A stretch of DNA of 64,000 nucleotides from an alpha proteobacterium SCGC AAA288-N07. GTDB taxonomy: Bacteria > Pseudomonadota > Alphaproteobacteria > Pelagibacterales > Pelagibacteraceae. Location of the stretch: positions 1 to 64,000 of the forward strand of contig AZYB01000002.1 in NCBI GenBank assembly GCA_000513055.1. Direction: 5' to 3'. The translations under genes and the position numbers were made by a program. This document shows, piece after piece, positions 19,008-30,078 of the stretch. A model generated the notes under the pieces. That model saw nothing but the letters and a program-made list of their open reading frames with translations. It made no database searches and was not told where the DNA came from. The number at the start of each line of letters is the position of its first letter. Position 1 is the first letter of the stretch.

Positions 19008-20557
19008 TGAAAAAAATATTAATAAGAACAAATTTTGATGAGAAAATAGGTCTAGGTCATATAATGAGAATGTTTTATTTTGCAAGTTATTTAAAAAAAA
19101 AAAAATTTATAATTTATTTAGCATTAGATAGAAATATAAATAAATTTTCAAATTTTTTACGTTTGAAATTTTCTTTCTGTAATATTATTTATATTTACGA
19201 CAAGACTAAATTTAATAATCAATTAGAAGATGCAAATAAGATAAAAAAAATTGTAAATGGATTTAATATTACTCATATAATTATTGATGATTACAGAATT
19301 AACAAAACATGGGAAAAATTTTTTTTTAAAAAACAAAAAATTATAGTTTTTTCAGATTTAGATAACAAAAAACACCTATGCGATTTTATAATCGATTCAA
19401 GATGGCTAGGTAAATTTACCCACAGTAGATATAAGGGAAATCTACCAAAAGTTACAAAAAAACTTTTAGGACCTAAATATGCAATTATTAATCATAACCT
19501 AAAAAAAACTATAAAAAATAAAAAATTTATTATTACTTTCTATCTAGGTGGTGGAGGAAATTTTAATATGATCAAAAATACTATTATAAGTTTATCTAAA
19601 TTAATTAATGAAAAAAAATATAAAAATATTTCAATATATTTAATTGTTGGACCAACAATAGTTAATTTTAAAAAAAAAAACCTAAAAAAAAAACATATAA
19701 GAGTTATTAAAAATAGTTATGATATTTCAAAAATATTACAAAAAACAAGTTTTTTTGTAGGAGTTTCAAGTTCAATAATTTATGAACTGAACTATTTAGG
19801 TATACCATCATTAATTTTTCCAACAACCTCCAACCAAATAAATAAAGATAATGACCTAGAAGATATGGGTTTTTATTTTAATATGGAAAAATCAAATTTA
19901 ATATACTCTAAAAAAATTAGTCAGTTTATATTACAAATATATCATAAATATATAAGAATAAAAAAATTAACTAAAAAAAGAAAAATCGAAGTTGACAATA
20001 AAGGTGTAGAAAGAATTTATAGTATAATTTTTAAAAATAAAAAAATATTTAAAAAAATCATTTTCAAAGATCCAAATTATAATAGTATTTCAATTGTAAG
20101 AGATAATTTAGTAAATTATTATTTAAATTGCAGAAATCTAAAAAGCAATAGGGATAATAGTGTGAATAGAAAATTAATTAAAAAAATAGATCATTATTTA
20201 TGGTGGTTTCTTAATAACTTTAAACACTACTATTTTGCAAAAAATAATAAGATAATTATTTTTTTAAGTCATAAACTCATAAAAAGGGAAAACTATTTCA
20301 TTGGTAGCTGGTTTAAAACTTTTGAAAAAGTTAGTATTTTAGATATTTTAAAAGTACTTAATTGGCAGCTTAAAAATATGAAAAAAAAATATAGATGGTT
20401 AGCGGTAATAAAAAAATCGAATAAATTAGTTTTTAAAATTAATACTTATTTAAAATTTAAAAAAATAAATCCTATTTATGATTCTAAGAGCATTAATTTT
20501 TTGGTAAACCATTATAAAATAAAAAATAAAAGTAATTATTATTTTTTAGAAAAATAA
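19007..20557 (+). CDS. PseG-like UDP-sugar hydrolase/glycosyltransferase with about 170-aa C-terminal GNAT-like extension
   Basis: 'LIRTNFDEKIGLGHIMRMFYFASYLKKK' (PseG GxGHxxR), 'DDYRINKTWE', 'FVGVSSSIIYELNYLGIPSLIF'; extension aligns by eye to GNAT layout (weak). Confidence 0.7.
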   Translation: MKKILIRTNFDEKIGLGHIMRMFYFASYLKKKKFIIYLALDRNINKFSNFLRLKFSFCNIIYIYDKTKFNNQLEDANKIKKIVNGFNITHIIIDDYRINKTWEKFFFKKQKIIVFSDLDNKKHLCDFIIDSRWLGKFTHSRYKGNLPKVTKKLLGPKYAIINHNLKKTIKNKKFIITFYLGGGGNFNMIKNTIISLSKLINEKKYKNISIYLIVGPTIVNFKKKNLKKKHIRVIKNSYDISKILQKTSFFVGVSSSIIYELNYLGIPSLIFPTTSNQINKDNDLEDMGFYFNMEKSNLIYSKKISQFILQIYHKYIRIKKLTKKRKIEVDNKGVERIYSIIFKNKKIFKKIIFKDPNYNSISIVRDNLVNYYLNCRNLKSNRDNSVNRKLIKKIDHYLWWFLNNFKHYYFAKNNKIIIFLSHKLIKRENYFIGSWFKTFEKVSILDILKVLNWQLKNMKKKYRWLAVIKKSNKLVFKINTYLKFKKINPIYDSKSINFLVNHYKIKNKSNYYFLEK

Positions 20558-20577
20558 ATTTTTAAGAAGAAAATAAA

Positions 20578-21351
20578 TTAATTAATTTTACATTCAATAG
20601 GAGTGTGATCTGAAGGTTTAATTTTAGATCTGGGTTGTTTATTTATATTTACAAATTTAATATTATTTAAGAGATTATTTGATACTAAAAAATGATCAAT
20701 CCTCATTCCGTAATTATTTTGCCAAGATCTAGCCTGGTAATCCCAAAAAGTATATTCTTTTTTATCATTATTGAAGTATCTATAAATATCATGAAAGCCT
20801 AGGTTAATTAATTCTCTAAATTTTTTTCTAATTTCTAATTTAAATAAAGCATCATCTTCATATTTTTTGTAATCGTACACATCAATTTTATCTGGGATAA
20901 TGTTGAAGTCTCCTCCAATAATAATATTACCATAATCTACTATAGTTTTCTTTATGCGCTTTATTAATAAATCTAGCCATTCTTTTTTGTAACTATATTT
21001 TTCCGTTTCAACTGGATTGCCATTAGGCACATATATATTTATTAGCTTGATTGTTTTTGTATTTATTTTTGTATCACCCTTTATTATTCTTGCTTGATCT
21101 GGTTTGTTGCTCAGGAAATCAAAGTCAATATTTTCAATTTTTTTTTTTGATAAAAAAGCTACACCATTATAGCTTTTTTGGCCCAGAACATATGATTTGT
21201 AACCAACCTTTTCGAATTCATTAAATGGAAAGTTTTTTTCTTCAGTTTTTATTTCTTGCATCATCAGTATATCCGGTTTTGATGATTTCAAATAAATTAA
21301 AATATTTTCTATTCTCGCTCTTACTGAGTTAACATTCCACGATGACAATAC
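20578..21351 (-). CDS. xthA: Exodeoxyribonuclease III
   Basis: 'SSWNVNSVRARIENILIYLKSSKPDILMMQEIKTEE', 'IIGGDFNIIPDKIDV', 'RIDHFLVS', 'PSDHTPIE'; start moved to MVLSSWN. Confidence 0.93.
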   Translation of the reverse strand, partial: VLSSWNVNSVRARIENILIYLKSSKPDILMMQEIKTEEKNFPFNEFEKVGYKSYVLGQKSYNGVAFLSKKKIENIDFDFLSNKPDQARIIKGDTKINTKTIKLINIYVPNGNPVETEKYSYKKEWLDLLIKRIKKTIVDYGNIIIGGDFNIIPDKIDVYDYKKYEDDALFKLEIRKKFRELINLGFHDIYRYFNNDKKEYTFWDYQARSWQNNYGMRIDHFLVSNNLLNNIKFVNINKQPRSKIKPSDHTPIECKIN

Positions 21352-21353
21352 CA

Positions 21354-21671
21354 TTAAATAGAAAATGATATTCCACAACCGCAAGATGATTTGATTTTAG
21401 GATTAGATATTTTAAAAGAAGTTCCCATTAGCTCAGAAACATAATCTACTTCTGAACCTCTTAAAAGTTCTAACGAACTCTTATCAATGAGAATATTATT
21501 TATTTTTTTGTCTTCTTGATCAATATTTTTATCAAAAGAAAAATCATATTTGAAACCAGAACAACCTCCGCCTAATACAGATAATCTAAAGAAGGTACCA
21601 GGTTCTTTTTTAGACACGAGCCAATCAACTTGTTTTATTGCTTTTTCGGTAAATTTTATTTCATTAATCAT
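21354..21671 (-). CDS. erpA: Iron-sulfur cluster insertion protein ErpA/IscA family
   Basis: 'RLSVLGGGCSGFKYDFSFD' and 'SSCGCGISFSI' Cys motifs. Confidence 0.9.
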   Translation of the reverse strand: MINEIKFTEKAIKQVDWLVSKKEPGTFFRLSVLGGGCSGFKYDFSFDKNIDQEDKKINNILIDKSSLELLRGSEVDYVSELMGTSFKISNPKIKSSCGCGISFSI

Positions 21672-21712
21672 TATTTTACTTACATAACATAATATAATAT
21701 TTAGTTAAAATA

Positions 21713-22846
21713 ATGCAAAGGTATAAAAAAAAATATCTAAATTTAAAAATTTCGATAAGTAAAGGTAGATTATATAAAGAAAAAGAAAGTGATCTTAGAA
21801 CGCCCTTCCAAAGAGACAGAGATAGAATCGTTCATAGTGCATCATTTAGACGCTTAAAACACAAAACGCAGGTTTTTGTTAATACAGATGGAGATCATTA
21901 TAGAACTAGACTAACTCACTCAATGGAAGTTTCACAAATATCAAGAACAATAGCTAGAGCTTTAAATTTAAATGAAGATTTATGTGAAACATTAAGTTTA
22001 GCACATGATTTGGGTCACACGCCCTTCGGTCATGCTGGAGCAGAAGTCCTCGATGATTGTATGAAAAATTATGGTGGTTTTGATCACAATATACAAACTT
22101 TAAGAATAGTTAATGTTTTAGAAGAAAAATATTATAATTTTAAAGGATTAAACCTAACTATTGAATCATTAGAAGGATTAATAAAACATAATGGCCCGTT
22201 GCATGATACTGATAGATTTAATAAAATTTTGGGATTAAATACTTTTAAAAAAAAAATAAATTTTAAAAGATTTCCATTTTTAGAATCACAAGTTTCTTCT
22301 ATTTCAGATGATATAGCTTACAATAATCACGATATAGAAGATGGGATAGCAGCAAACTTATTCACTATTAAGGAAATTACAGAAATACCCTTTTTTAAAA
22401 AAATATATAAAAAACATAGTAAAAATGTAAAAAAATTTAGTAATAAAATAATTATTTCGCAAGTAATTAGAGAATCAATCAATCAAATGGTTGTAGATAT
22501 TGTAGAAAATACTAAAAAAAATATTAATAAATATAAAATAAAATCTTTAAATAATATATATATTTGTAACAAACCTATTGTTTGTTTTTCAAGTAAAATG
22601 AAAGAAATAGATAGCCAAATCAAATTTTTTTTGAGTCATAATATGTATAATAATAAATACATTTTAAAAAAGACAAATGAAGGAAAAAAAATAATAAAAA
22701 ATTTGTTTAATAGCTTAAAAAAAAATCCAAAAAAATATATTAGAAATGATTTATTCAAAACTGGTATAAAAGAAAGAGTAATTGCAGATTTTATTGCGGG
22801 AATGACCGACAGATTTGCCATTAATTTAAATAGAAATTTTGAATGA
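21713..22846 (+). CDS. dgt: Deoxyguanosinetriphosphate triphosphohydrolase-like protein
   Basis: 'SASFRRLKHKTQVF', 'RTRLTHSMEVSQISRTIAR', 'LAHDLGHTPFGHAGAEVL' HD motif. Confidence 0.93.
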   Translation: MQRYKKKYLNLKISISKGRLYKEKESDLRTPFQRDRDRIVHSASFRRLKHKTQVFVNTDGDHYRTRLTHSMEVSQISRTIARALNLNEDLCETLSLAHDLGHTPFGHAGAEVLDDCMKNYGGFDHNIQTLRIVNVLEEKYYNFKGLNLTIESLEGLIKHNGPLHDTDRFNKILGLNTFKKKINFKRFPFLESQVSSISDDIAYNNHDIEDGIAANLFTIKEITEIPFFKKIYKKHSKNVKKFSNKIIISQVIRESINQMVVDIVENTKKNINKYKIKSLNNIYICNKPIVCFSSKMKEIDSQIKFFLSHNMYNNKYILKKTNEGKKIIKNLFNSLKKNPKKYIRNDLFKTGIKERVIADFIAGMTDRFAINLNRNFE

Positions 22847-24574
22847 ATATATTTTCAATTTATTTAGAAAAAATTAAGAAATTACTAATTGATCTAGAAA
22901 AACTACAAAAAATAAAACTTTCTAATAATTTCAATAGTTTAACTATTGAATTAACCCCAAAAGAATTACAAGGCGACATTTCATGCAATGCTGCTTTATT
23001 GTTATCTAAAATAAACAATAAAAAGCCGAAAGATATTGCAACATTACTTAAAGTAAATATGATTGAAAAATTTCCTGAGTTCAAAAATATATTTATTGCT
23101 GAACCTGGTTTTTTAAATATTGAATTTACTGATAATTTTTGGCAGAATTTTTTAACTAAATTGTTAAATCTAAAAGAAAATTATGGATCAAGTTTTTCTG
23201 AAAAAAAAAAATACAACGTTGAATTTGTTTCCGCTAATCCCACAGGACCATTGCATGCTGGACATTGTAGAGGAGCAATATTAGGCGATGTAATAGTAAA
23301 TTTACTAGTTTTTAACGGCAATGAAGTTATTAAAGAATACTATGTTAATGATCAGGGAAACCAGATAAAAAATTTTACTTTATCTGTTTATTTTAGAATA
23401 ATTGAAATTTTGCATAATAAAAAGTTTCCAGAAAATAAAAATGAATTATATCCAGGTAAGTATATTGTGGATATTGCAAAAAAAATTATTGATAAAAAAT
23501 TGATTAATGAATTCAATAATTTTGAAAAAATTTATAAACAACTAAAAGAATTTTCTATAAAAGAATCTATAAAATTAATTACAATGAACTTGAATTTGCT
23601 AGGAATACACCACAACCATTTTGTTTTTGAAAGTCAGCTATATAAAAATGGCGAAATAGAAAGTACTGTTGAAAAATTAAAAAAAAAAAACCTTGTTTAT
23701 TATGGAAAGATTGAAGCACCAAAGTCTGAAGAAAAAAATAATTGGGAAGAACGAAAGCAACTTCTATTTAAATCATCTTTATATGGTGATGATAAAGACC
23801 GCCCATTGCAAAAAAAATGATTTGTCATGGACATATTTTGCTGGAGACTTAGCCTATCATAATAATAAAATTAAGAGAAATTTTGATATATTAATAAATG
23901 TTTTGGGTGCTGACCACACGGGTTATATTAAAAGAATAAATGCTGGAGTAGAAGCGCTCTCAAACAAAAAAGTAAAATTAAGCTGCAAAGTTAGCCAACT
24001 GGTTAAGCTGTTAAAAGATGGAAAACCTTTTAAAATGTCGAAAAGAAAAGGCGACTACATAACAGTCGAAGATCTTATTCATGAAGTAGGAAAAGATCCT
24101 GTTAGATTTATTATGTTAAGTAGAAGTAATGAAGTTGAATTAGATTTTGATTTTAAGAAAGTTACTGAAAAAACAAAAGATAATCCAGTTTATTATGTTC
24201 AATATTGTTATGCAAGAATTTGTTCAGTTTTCAGAAATCTTAAAAAAGACTTAAACGAAAAAATTAACTTTGATAAAGAAGAATTGAAAGTAAATTTTTA
24301 TGAGAGACAAATAATTAAAAAATTATCTGAGTGGCCAAAATGCGTATTTATTTCAACTCAGAAAATGGAACCTCATAGGATTCCTGTTTATTTATATGAG
24401 TTAGCAACTTTGTTTCATTCTTATTGGAACTTGGGAAAAGATAACGTTTCTTTTAGATTTATTAATGATGGTGAACCAGCAAGTTTAACAAAATTAATTA
24501 TTTTAAAATGTATTTCACTTGTGGTCAAATCCGGAATGAATTTGATTGGGGTTAATGCTCCAAATAAAATGTGA
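22843..24574 (+). CDS. argS: Arginine--tRNA ligase, interrupted by +1 frameshift at A8 (23810-23817)
   Basis: ORF1 ends '...GDDKDRPLQKK*'; the +1 frame continues 'NDLSWTYFAGDLAYH...GKPFKMSKRKGDYITVEDL'; removing one A restores one ORF. Confidence 0.92.
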
Positions 24575-24831
24575 TGCTCAAAGAAATAAAGTATGCAGTT
24601 TATTTATTCACAATATTTTTTTTTATTTTTTTTGTTGTTAATTTTTATTTATCTGAAAATAATATTAAGAGGAACAACAAAGTTATTTATCAATACCAAA
24701 ATGAACTAGATAAAAAATTTAATAATTTACCTATAATTAAAAATGATACAAACGATATTATTGAATACACAGATGAAATTGAGATATTAAAAAACAAGAA
24801 ACAAAGGAAATTTTGGGATTTGATAAAATAA
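24571..24831 (+). CDS. Small single-TM protein in the argS-nagZ position (possible SPOR-protein remnant)
   Basis: 86-aa ORF overlapping argS by ATGA; one N-terminal TM. Confidence 0.6.
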   Translation: MMLKEIKYAVYLFTIFFFIFFVVNFYLSENNIKRNNKVIYQYQNELDKKFNNLPIIKNDTNDIIEYTDEIEILKNKKQRKFWDLIK

Positions 24832-25783
24832 ATGAAAAATAGAAAAGCATTTATAACTGGCATTAGCTCAACATATTTGAAAAAAAATGAAATTAATTTT
24901 TTAAAAAAAAATAAACCTTGGGGTGTAATCTTATTTGAAAGAAACATACATAGTTTTGATCAAACAAAGACATTGATAAATCAAATTAAATTTTGTTTTC
25001 GCGATAAAAAGTATCCAATCCTGATTGATGAAGAAGGTGGTAGAGTTACAAGGTTAAAAAAAATTATTGATACAAGTAAATTTTCCTCAAAATTTTTTGG
25101 TGAATTATATATAAAAAGCAGGAAAAATTTTTTTTTTCAATATAAAATTTATATAAACTCCATCTCTCAAATCTTAAATGATCTTGGTATTAATATTAAT
25201 ACTGTACCAGTTTTAGATGTAGCCAGATATAAAACAAATAAAATATTAACTAATCGTGCTTTTTCAAATAAAGTTAATATTGTTTCTAAACTTGGAGATT
25301 ATTGTATCAAGTTGTATTCAAAAAATAGAATTGGTACAGTTATTAAACATATTCCAGGACACGGTCTAGCAACTAAAGATAGTCACTTTAGTACCCCTAT
25401 AGTTAATGAAAAAAAAAAAAAACTTAATAAACACTGATTTTTTAGCATTTAAAAATAAAAAAACTTTTTTTGCAATGACTGCTCATATTATTTATTCTCA
25501 ATATGATCCAATCAATACTGCAACGCATTCCAAGATAATTATAGATAATATAATAAGAAAAAAATTGAAATTTGATCATCTTCTAATGTCCGATGACATA
25601 TCTATGAAAGCTCTGAGGCATGGCCTTAAAGAAAATGTTATTAAATCTCTGAAAGCAGGATGTAATCTGATCTTACATTGCAATGGAAATATCAATGAAA
25701 TGAGATTGATTGCAAATAATGTACCAAAAATAGATGATTTTATTATAAAAAAAACATCACAATTTTATAAATTTCTAATATAA
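24832..25783 (+). CDS. nagZ: Beta-N-acetylhexosaminidase (GH3), interrupted by +1 frameshift at A14 (25409-25422)
   Basis: 'PILIDEEGGRVTRL', 'VIKHIPGHGLATKDSH' in frame 1; 'MTAHIIYSQYDP...LLMSDDISMKAL' in the +1 frame. Confidence 0.9.
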
Positions 25784-25792
25784 AATTATTGT

Positions 25793-26533
25793 ATGCTTGA
25801 TAATGATTCTAATAATTTTGAAATAAATTTATCTAATTATTCAGGACCTTTAGATGTATTATTAGATTTAGCTAAATCACAAAAAGTTGATTTAGCAACA
25901 ATTTCAATATCAGAATTAGCTGACCAATTTAATGTATTTGTAAATAAAGCAAAAAAACTTAATTTAGATTTAGCTTCTGAATATTTATTGATGGCTACTT
26001 GGTTAACTTACCTAAAATCTAAATTACTATTACCAGAAATCGAAGATGATGATTTCAAAGTTCTAGAAGTAGCGGAAAAACTAAAATTACAATTAAAAAA
26101 ATTAGAATTAATTAGAATTCTTTCAGATCAAATGTTAAAAAGAAAAAGACTGGGAGTAAGTATTTTTGCTAGAGGAACGAAGGGTGGAATTAGATCAATT
26201 CATAATACAAATTATTCAGTTACATTGTATGAAGTATTAAAATCTTACTCTAATCATGTAATGAAAAAAGACTTTATGAGAATTAATATACCTAGATTAC
26301 CTCTGTTTACCACTGAAGAAGGAATAAAAAGAATCAAGGCATTTATTAGTAAACTATCTGAGTGGAAAAATTTAACAGAATTAATTCCAAAAGATTTCGG
26401 AAAACCTGAAGTTTTAAAAAAATCTGGTTTAGCTGGCATCTTTTCAGGATCCCTGGAACTATCAAAAGAGGGTAATATTGAAATAAAACAAAATAGACTC
26501 TTTGATAATATATTTATAAGGCGGAAAGAATGA
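25793..26533 (+). CDS. scpA: Segregation and condensation protein A
   Basis: 'YSGPLDVLLDLAKSQKVDLATISISELADQF', 'LLMATWLTYLKSKLLLP'. Confidence 0.94.
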   Translation: MLDNDSNNFEINLSNYSGPLDVLLDLAKSQKVDLATISISELADQFNVFVNKAKKLNLDLASEYLLMATWLTYLKSKLLLPEIEDDDFKVLEVAEKLKLQLKKLELIRILSDQMLKRKRLGVSIFARGTKGGIRSIHNTNYSVTLYEVLKSYSNHVMKKDFMRINIPRLPLFTTEEGIKRIKAFISKLSEWKNLTELIPKDFGKPEVLKKSGLAGIFSGSLELSKEGNIEIKQNRLFDNIFIRRKE

Positions 26534-27222
26534 AAAATAAAAGTAAAAAAAACAATATAATTAACTTCCCTTCCAATATATCAGAATCTGAAAGAGAAAT
26601 TGAAGCTATTCTTTTTGCAGCAGAAGAGCCGCTTGATATCGAAAGTATTGAATCTAAAATTAAAAAAAAAAAAAATACTGTCAAATTATTAGAAAAACTG
26701 AAGCTACATTATTCTAAAAGAGGAATAAATTTAGTTTGTATAGCTGGTAAATGGTCTTTTAGAACTGCTGAAAACCTTTCTGATTTAATGTCGCAACAGA
26801 AATCAATTCAAAAAAAACTTTCAAAAGCCGCCATAGAAACGCTTGCGATTATCGTTTATCACCAACCGGTTACTAGAGCTGAAATTGAGGAAATCAGGGG
26901 TGTATCTTTTGGGACAAACACACTTGAGATTTTATTGGAGCTAAATTGGGTTAAGCCTCACGGTAGAAGAGATGTGCCTGGTAAACCTATACAATATGTA
27001 ACAACGGAAGATTTTTTAAGTCACTTTAACTTACAAAAATTGTCAGATTTACCTAATGTTGAAGAATTAGCATCCGCTGGCTTGATAGATAGTGGAAATA
27101 TAGATTCATCAATATTTGGAACTAAAACTTTTATTAAGGAGAAACAAGAAGAAGAAAAAGAAAATAATTATTCTAACATAGACGAAATGTTAGGTGGAAC
27201 CTTGGAATCCGAAGAAGAATGA
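26530..27222 (+). CDS. scpB: Segregation and condensation protein B
   Basis: 'EIEAILFAAEEPLDIESI', 'ETLAIIVYHQPVTRAEIEEIRGV', follows scpA. Confidence 0.94.
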   Translation: MKNKSKKNNIINFPSNISESEREIEAILFAAEEPLDIESIESKIKKKKNTVKLLEKLKLHYSKRGINLVCIAGKWSFRTAENLSDLMSQQKSIQKKLSKAAIETLAIIVYHQPVTRAEIEEIRGVSFGTNTLEILLELNWVKPHGRRDVPGKPIQYVTTEDFLSHFNLQKLSDLPNVEELASAGLIDSGNIDSSIFGTKTFIKEKQEEEKENNYSNIDEMLGGTLESEEE

Positions 27223-27266
27223 AAAGATTACTTTAATAAAAATTAAAAATTGTATATAAATTACTT

Positions 27267-27464
27267 ATGAGTATCGGCATTTGGCAAATTGCTATAGTAG
27301 TAGTTCTGGTGGTATTACTTTTTGGTAGAGGAAAAATCTCTAGTCTGATGGGAGATGTGGCAAAAGGAATTAAAAGCTTTAAAAAAGGTATGTCCTCCGA
27401 TGTTACCGAGGATTCAGAATCTAAAAATATAACTAACGATAATTCAGATTCCAAAAAAGAATAA
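27267..27464 (+). CDS. tatA: Twin-arginine translocase TatA
   Basis: '[40 protein letters not shown]'. Confidence 0.93.
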   Translation: MSIGIWQIAIVVVLVVLLFGRGKISSLMGDVAKGIKSFKKGMSSDVTEDSESKNITNDNSDSKKE

Positions 27465-27474
27465 ACGTTAATAA

Positions 27475-27702
27475 ATGCCACAAATCGGCTGGTTTGAAAT
27501 TCTTTTAATCGTGGTGGTGTCAATTTTGGTTATTGGACCAAAAGATTTTCCAATTATGTTAAAAAAAATTGGTTCGTGGATTAGCTCAATTAAAAAATAT
27601 TTTAATGAACTTCAAAGCGAAGTTTCATTGTATGAACACGAAAATGATAAAGAGAACAATTTAAATAAAAATAAAGCTAGAGATACGAAAGATGAAAAAT
27701 GA
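27475..27702 (+). CDS. tatB: Twin-arginine translocase TatB
   Basis: 'MPQIGWFEILLIVVVSILVIGPKDFPIMLKKIG'. Confidence 0.9.
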   Translation: MPQIGWFEILLIVVVSILVIGPKDFPIMLKKIGSWISSIKKYFNELQSEVSLYEHENDKENNLNKNKARDTKDEK

Positions 27703-28457
27703 CAGTCAAAAACAAGGGAGTTTTGTTAGTCACTTAACTGAATTAAGAAAAAGAATAATTCATAGCTTCTATTTTTTAATTTGTTTTTTTATAATTAGCT
27801 TTTATTTTTCAGAAGAAATTTATAGCTTTTTGGTACAACCTTATGCTGATGCTGTTCAAAATGATAGTCAGGAACGTAGATTAATTTTTACAGCTTTGCA
27901 GGAAACTTTCATAACTTATTTAAAAGTTTCTTTTTTTGCTGCTTTTTTTGCTTCAAGTCCATTAATTCTGATTCAAATTTGGAAATTTGTAGCACCAGGC
28001 CTGTATGATAATGAGAGAAAAGCTTTAATGCCTTATCTTATAGTAACGCCATTATTATTTTTCCTTGGAGGTTTACTTGTTTATTATTTGATAATGCCTT
28101 TAGCAATAAAATTTTTTCTATCTTTTGAAACAACCTTACAAGGCAACAGTTTACCAATTCAATTAGAAGCGAAGGTAAATGAATATCTTTCTTTAATAAT
28201 GAAACTAATTTTTGCCTTCGGTATAAGTTTTCAGCTACCTGTAATCTTAAGTTTATTAGCTAGAGTAGGTTTTATTGATTCTGAGTATTTAAAAAAAAGA
28301 AGAAAATATGTTGTTGTGATTATTTTTGCAGTTGCTGCAATTTTAACGCCACCAGATCCTGTAACACAAATAGGGTTAGCAATCCCATTACTTATATTAT
28401 ACGAAGTATCAATATGGTCAGTAAAAATTATAGAAAAAAAAATAAAAGAAAAAGAAC

Positions 28458-28465
<8 letters not shown>
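27692..28465 (+). CDS. tatC: Twin-arginine translocase TatC
   Basis: 'FVSHLTELRKRIIHS', six-TM pattern, 'FAVAAILTPPDPVTQ'. Confidence 0.95.
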
Positions 28466-29718
<1,253 letters not shown>

Positions 29719-29778
29719 TATTAAGATTGTTTATTTTTATTTAAATAGTATAAATAATTTAATTTTTAAGGAGATATA

Positions 29779-30069
29779 ATGTCTGGATCAGGATCGGGAA
29801 TTACACAATTCATACCTTTAATTTTGATTTTTGTGATCTTTTACTTTTTTTTAATAAGACCACAACAAAAAAAAGCTAAGGCACATAAAGCAATGGTTGC
29901 CGCCTTGAAAAGAGGAGATGAAGTGATCACTTCAGGAGGCATTGTTGGTAAAGTTGAAAGAATACTAGGTGAAGATAAATTAGAATTATTAATTTCAGAA
30001 AATGTAAATGTTCAGGTAGTTCAATCAACTATACAAACCGTGTTAAACAAGCCTAATACAAAAAAATAA
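29779..30069 (+). CDS. yajC: Preprotein translocase subunit YajC
   Basis: 'FFLIRPQQKKAKAHKAMVAALKRGDEVITSGGIVGKV'; AAGGAG RBS. Confidence 0.95.
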   Translation: MSGSGSGITQFIPLILIFVIFYFFLIRPQQKKAKAHKAMVAALKRGDEVITSGGIVGKVERILGEDKLELLISENVNVQVVQSTIQTVLNKPNTKK

Positions 30070-30078
30070 CAATATTTT

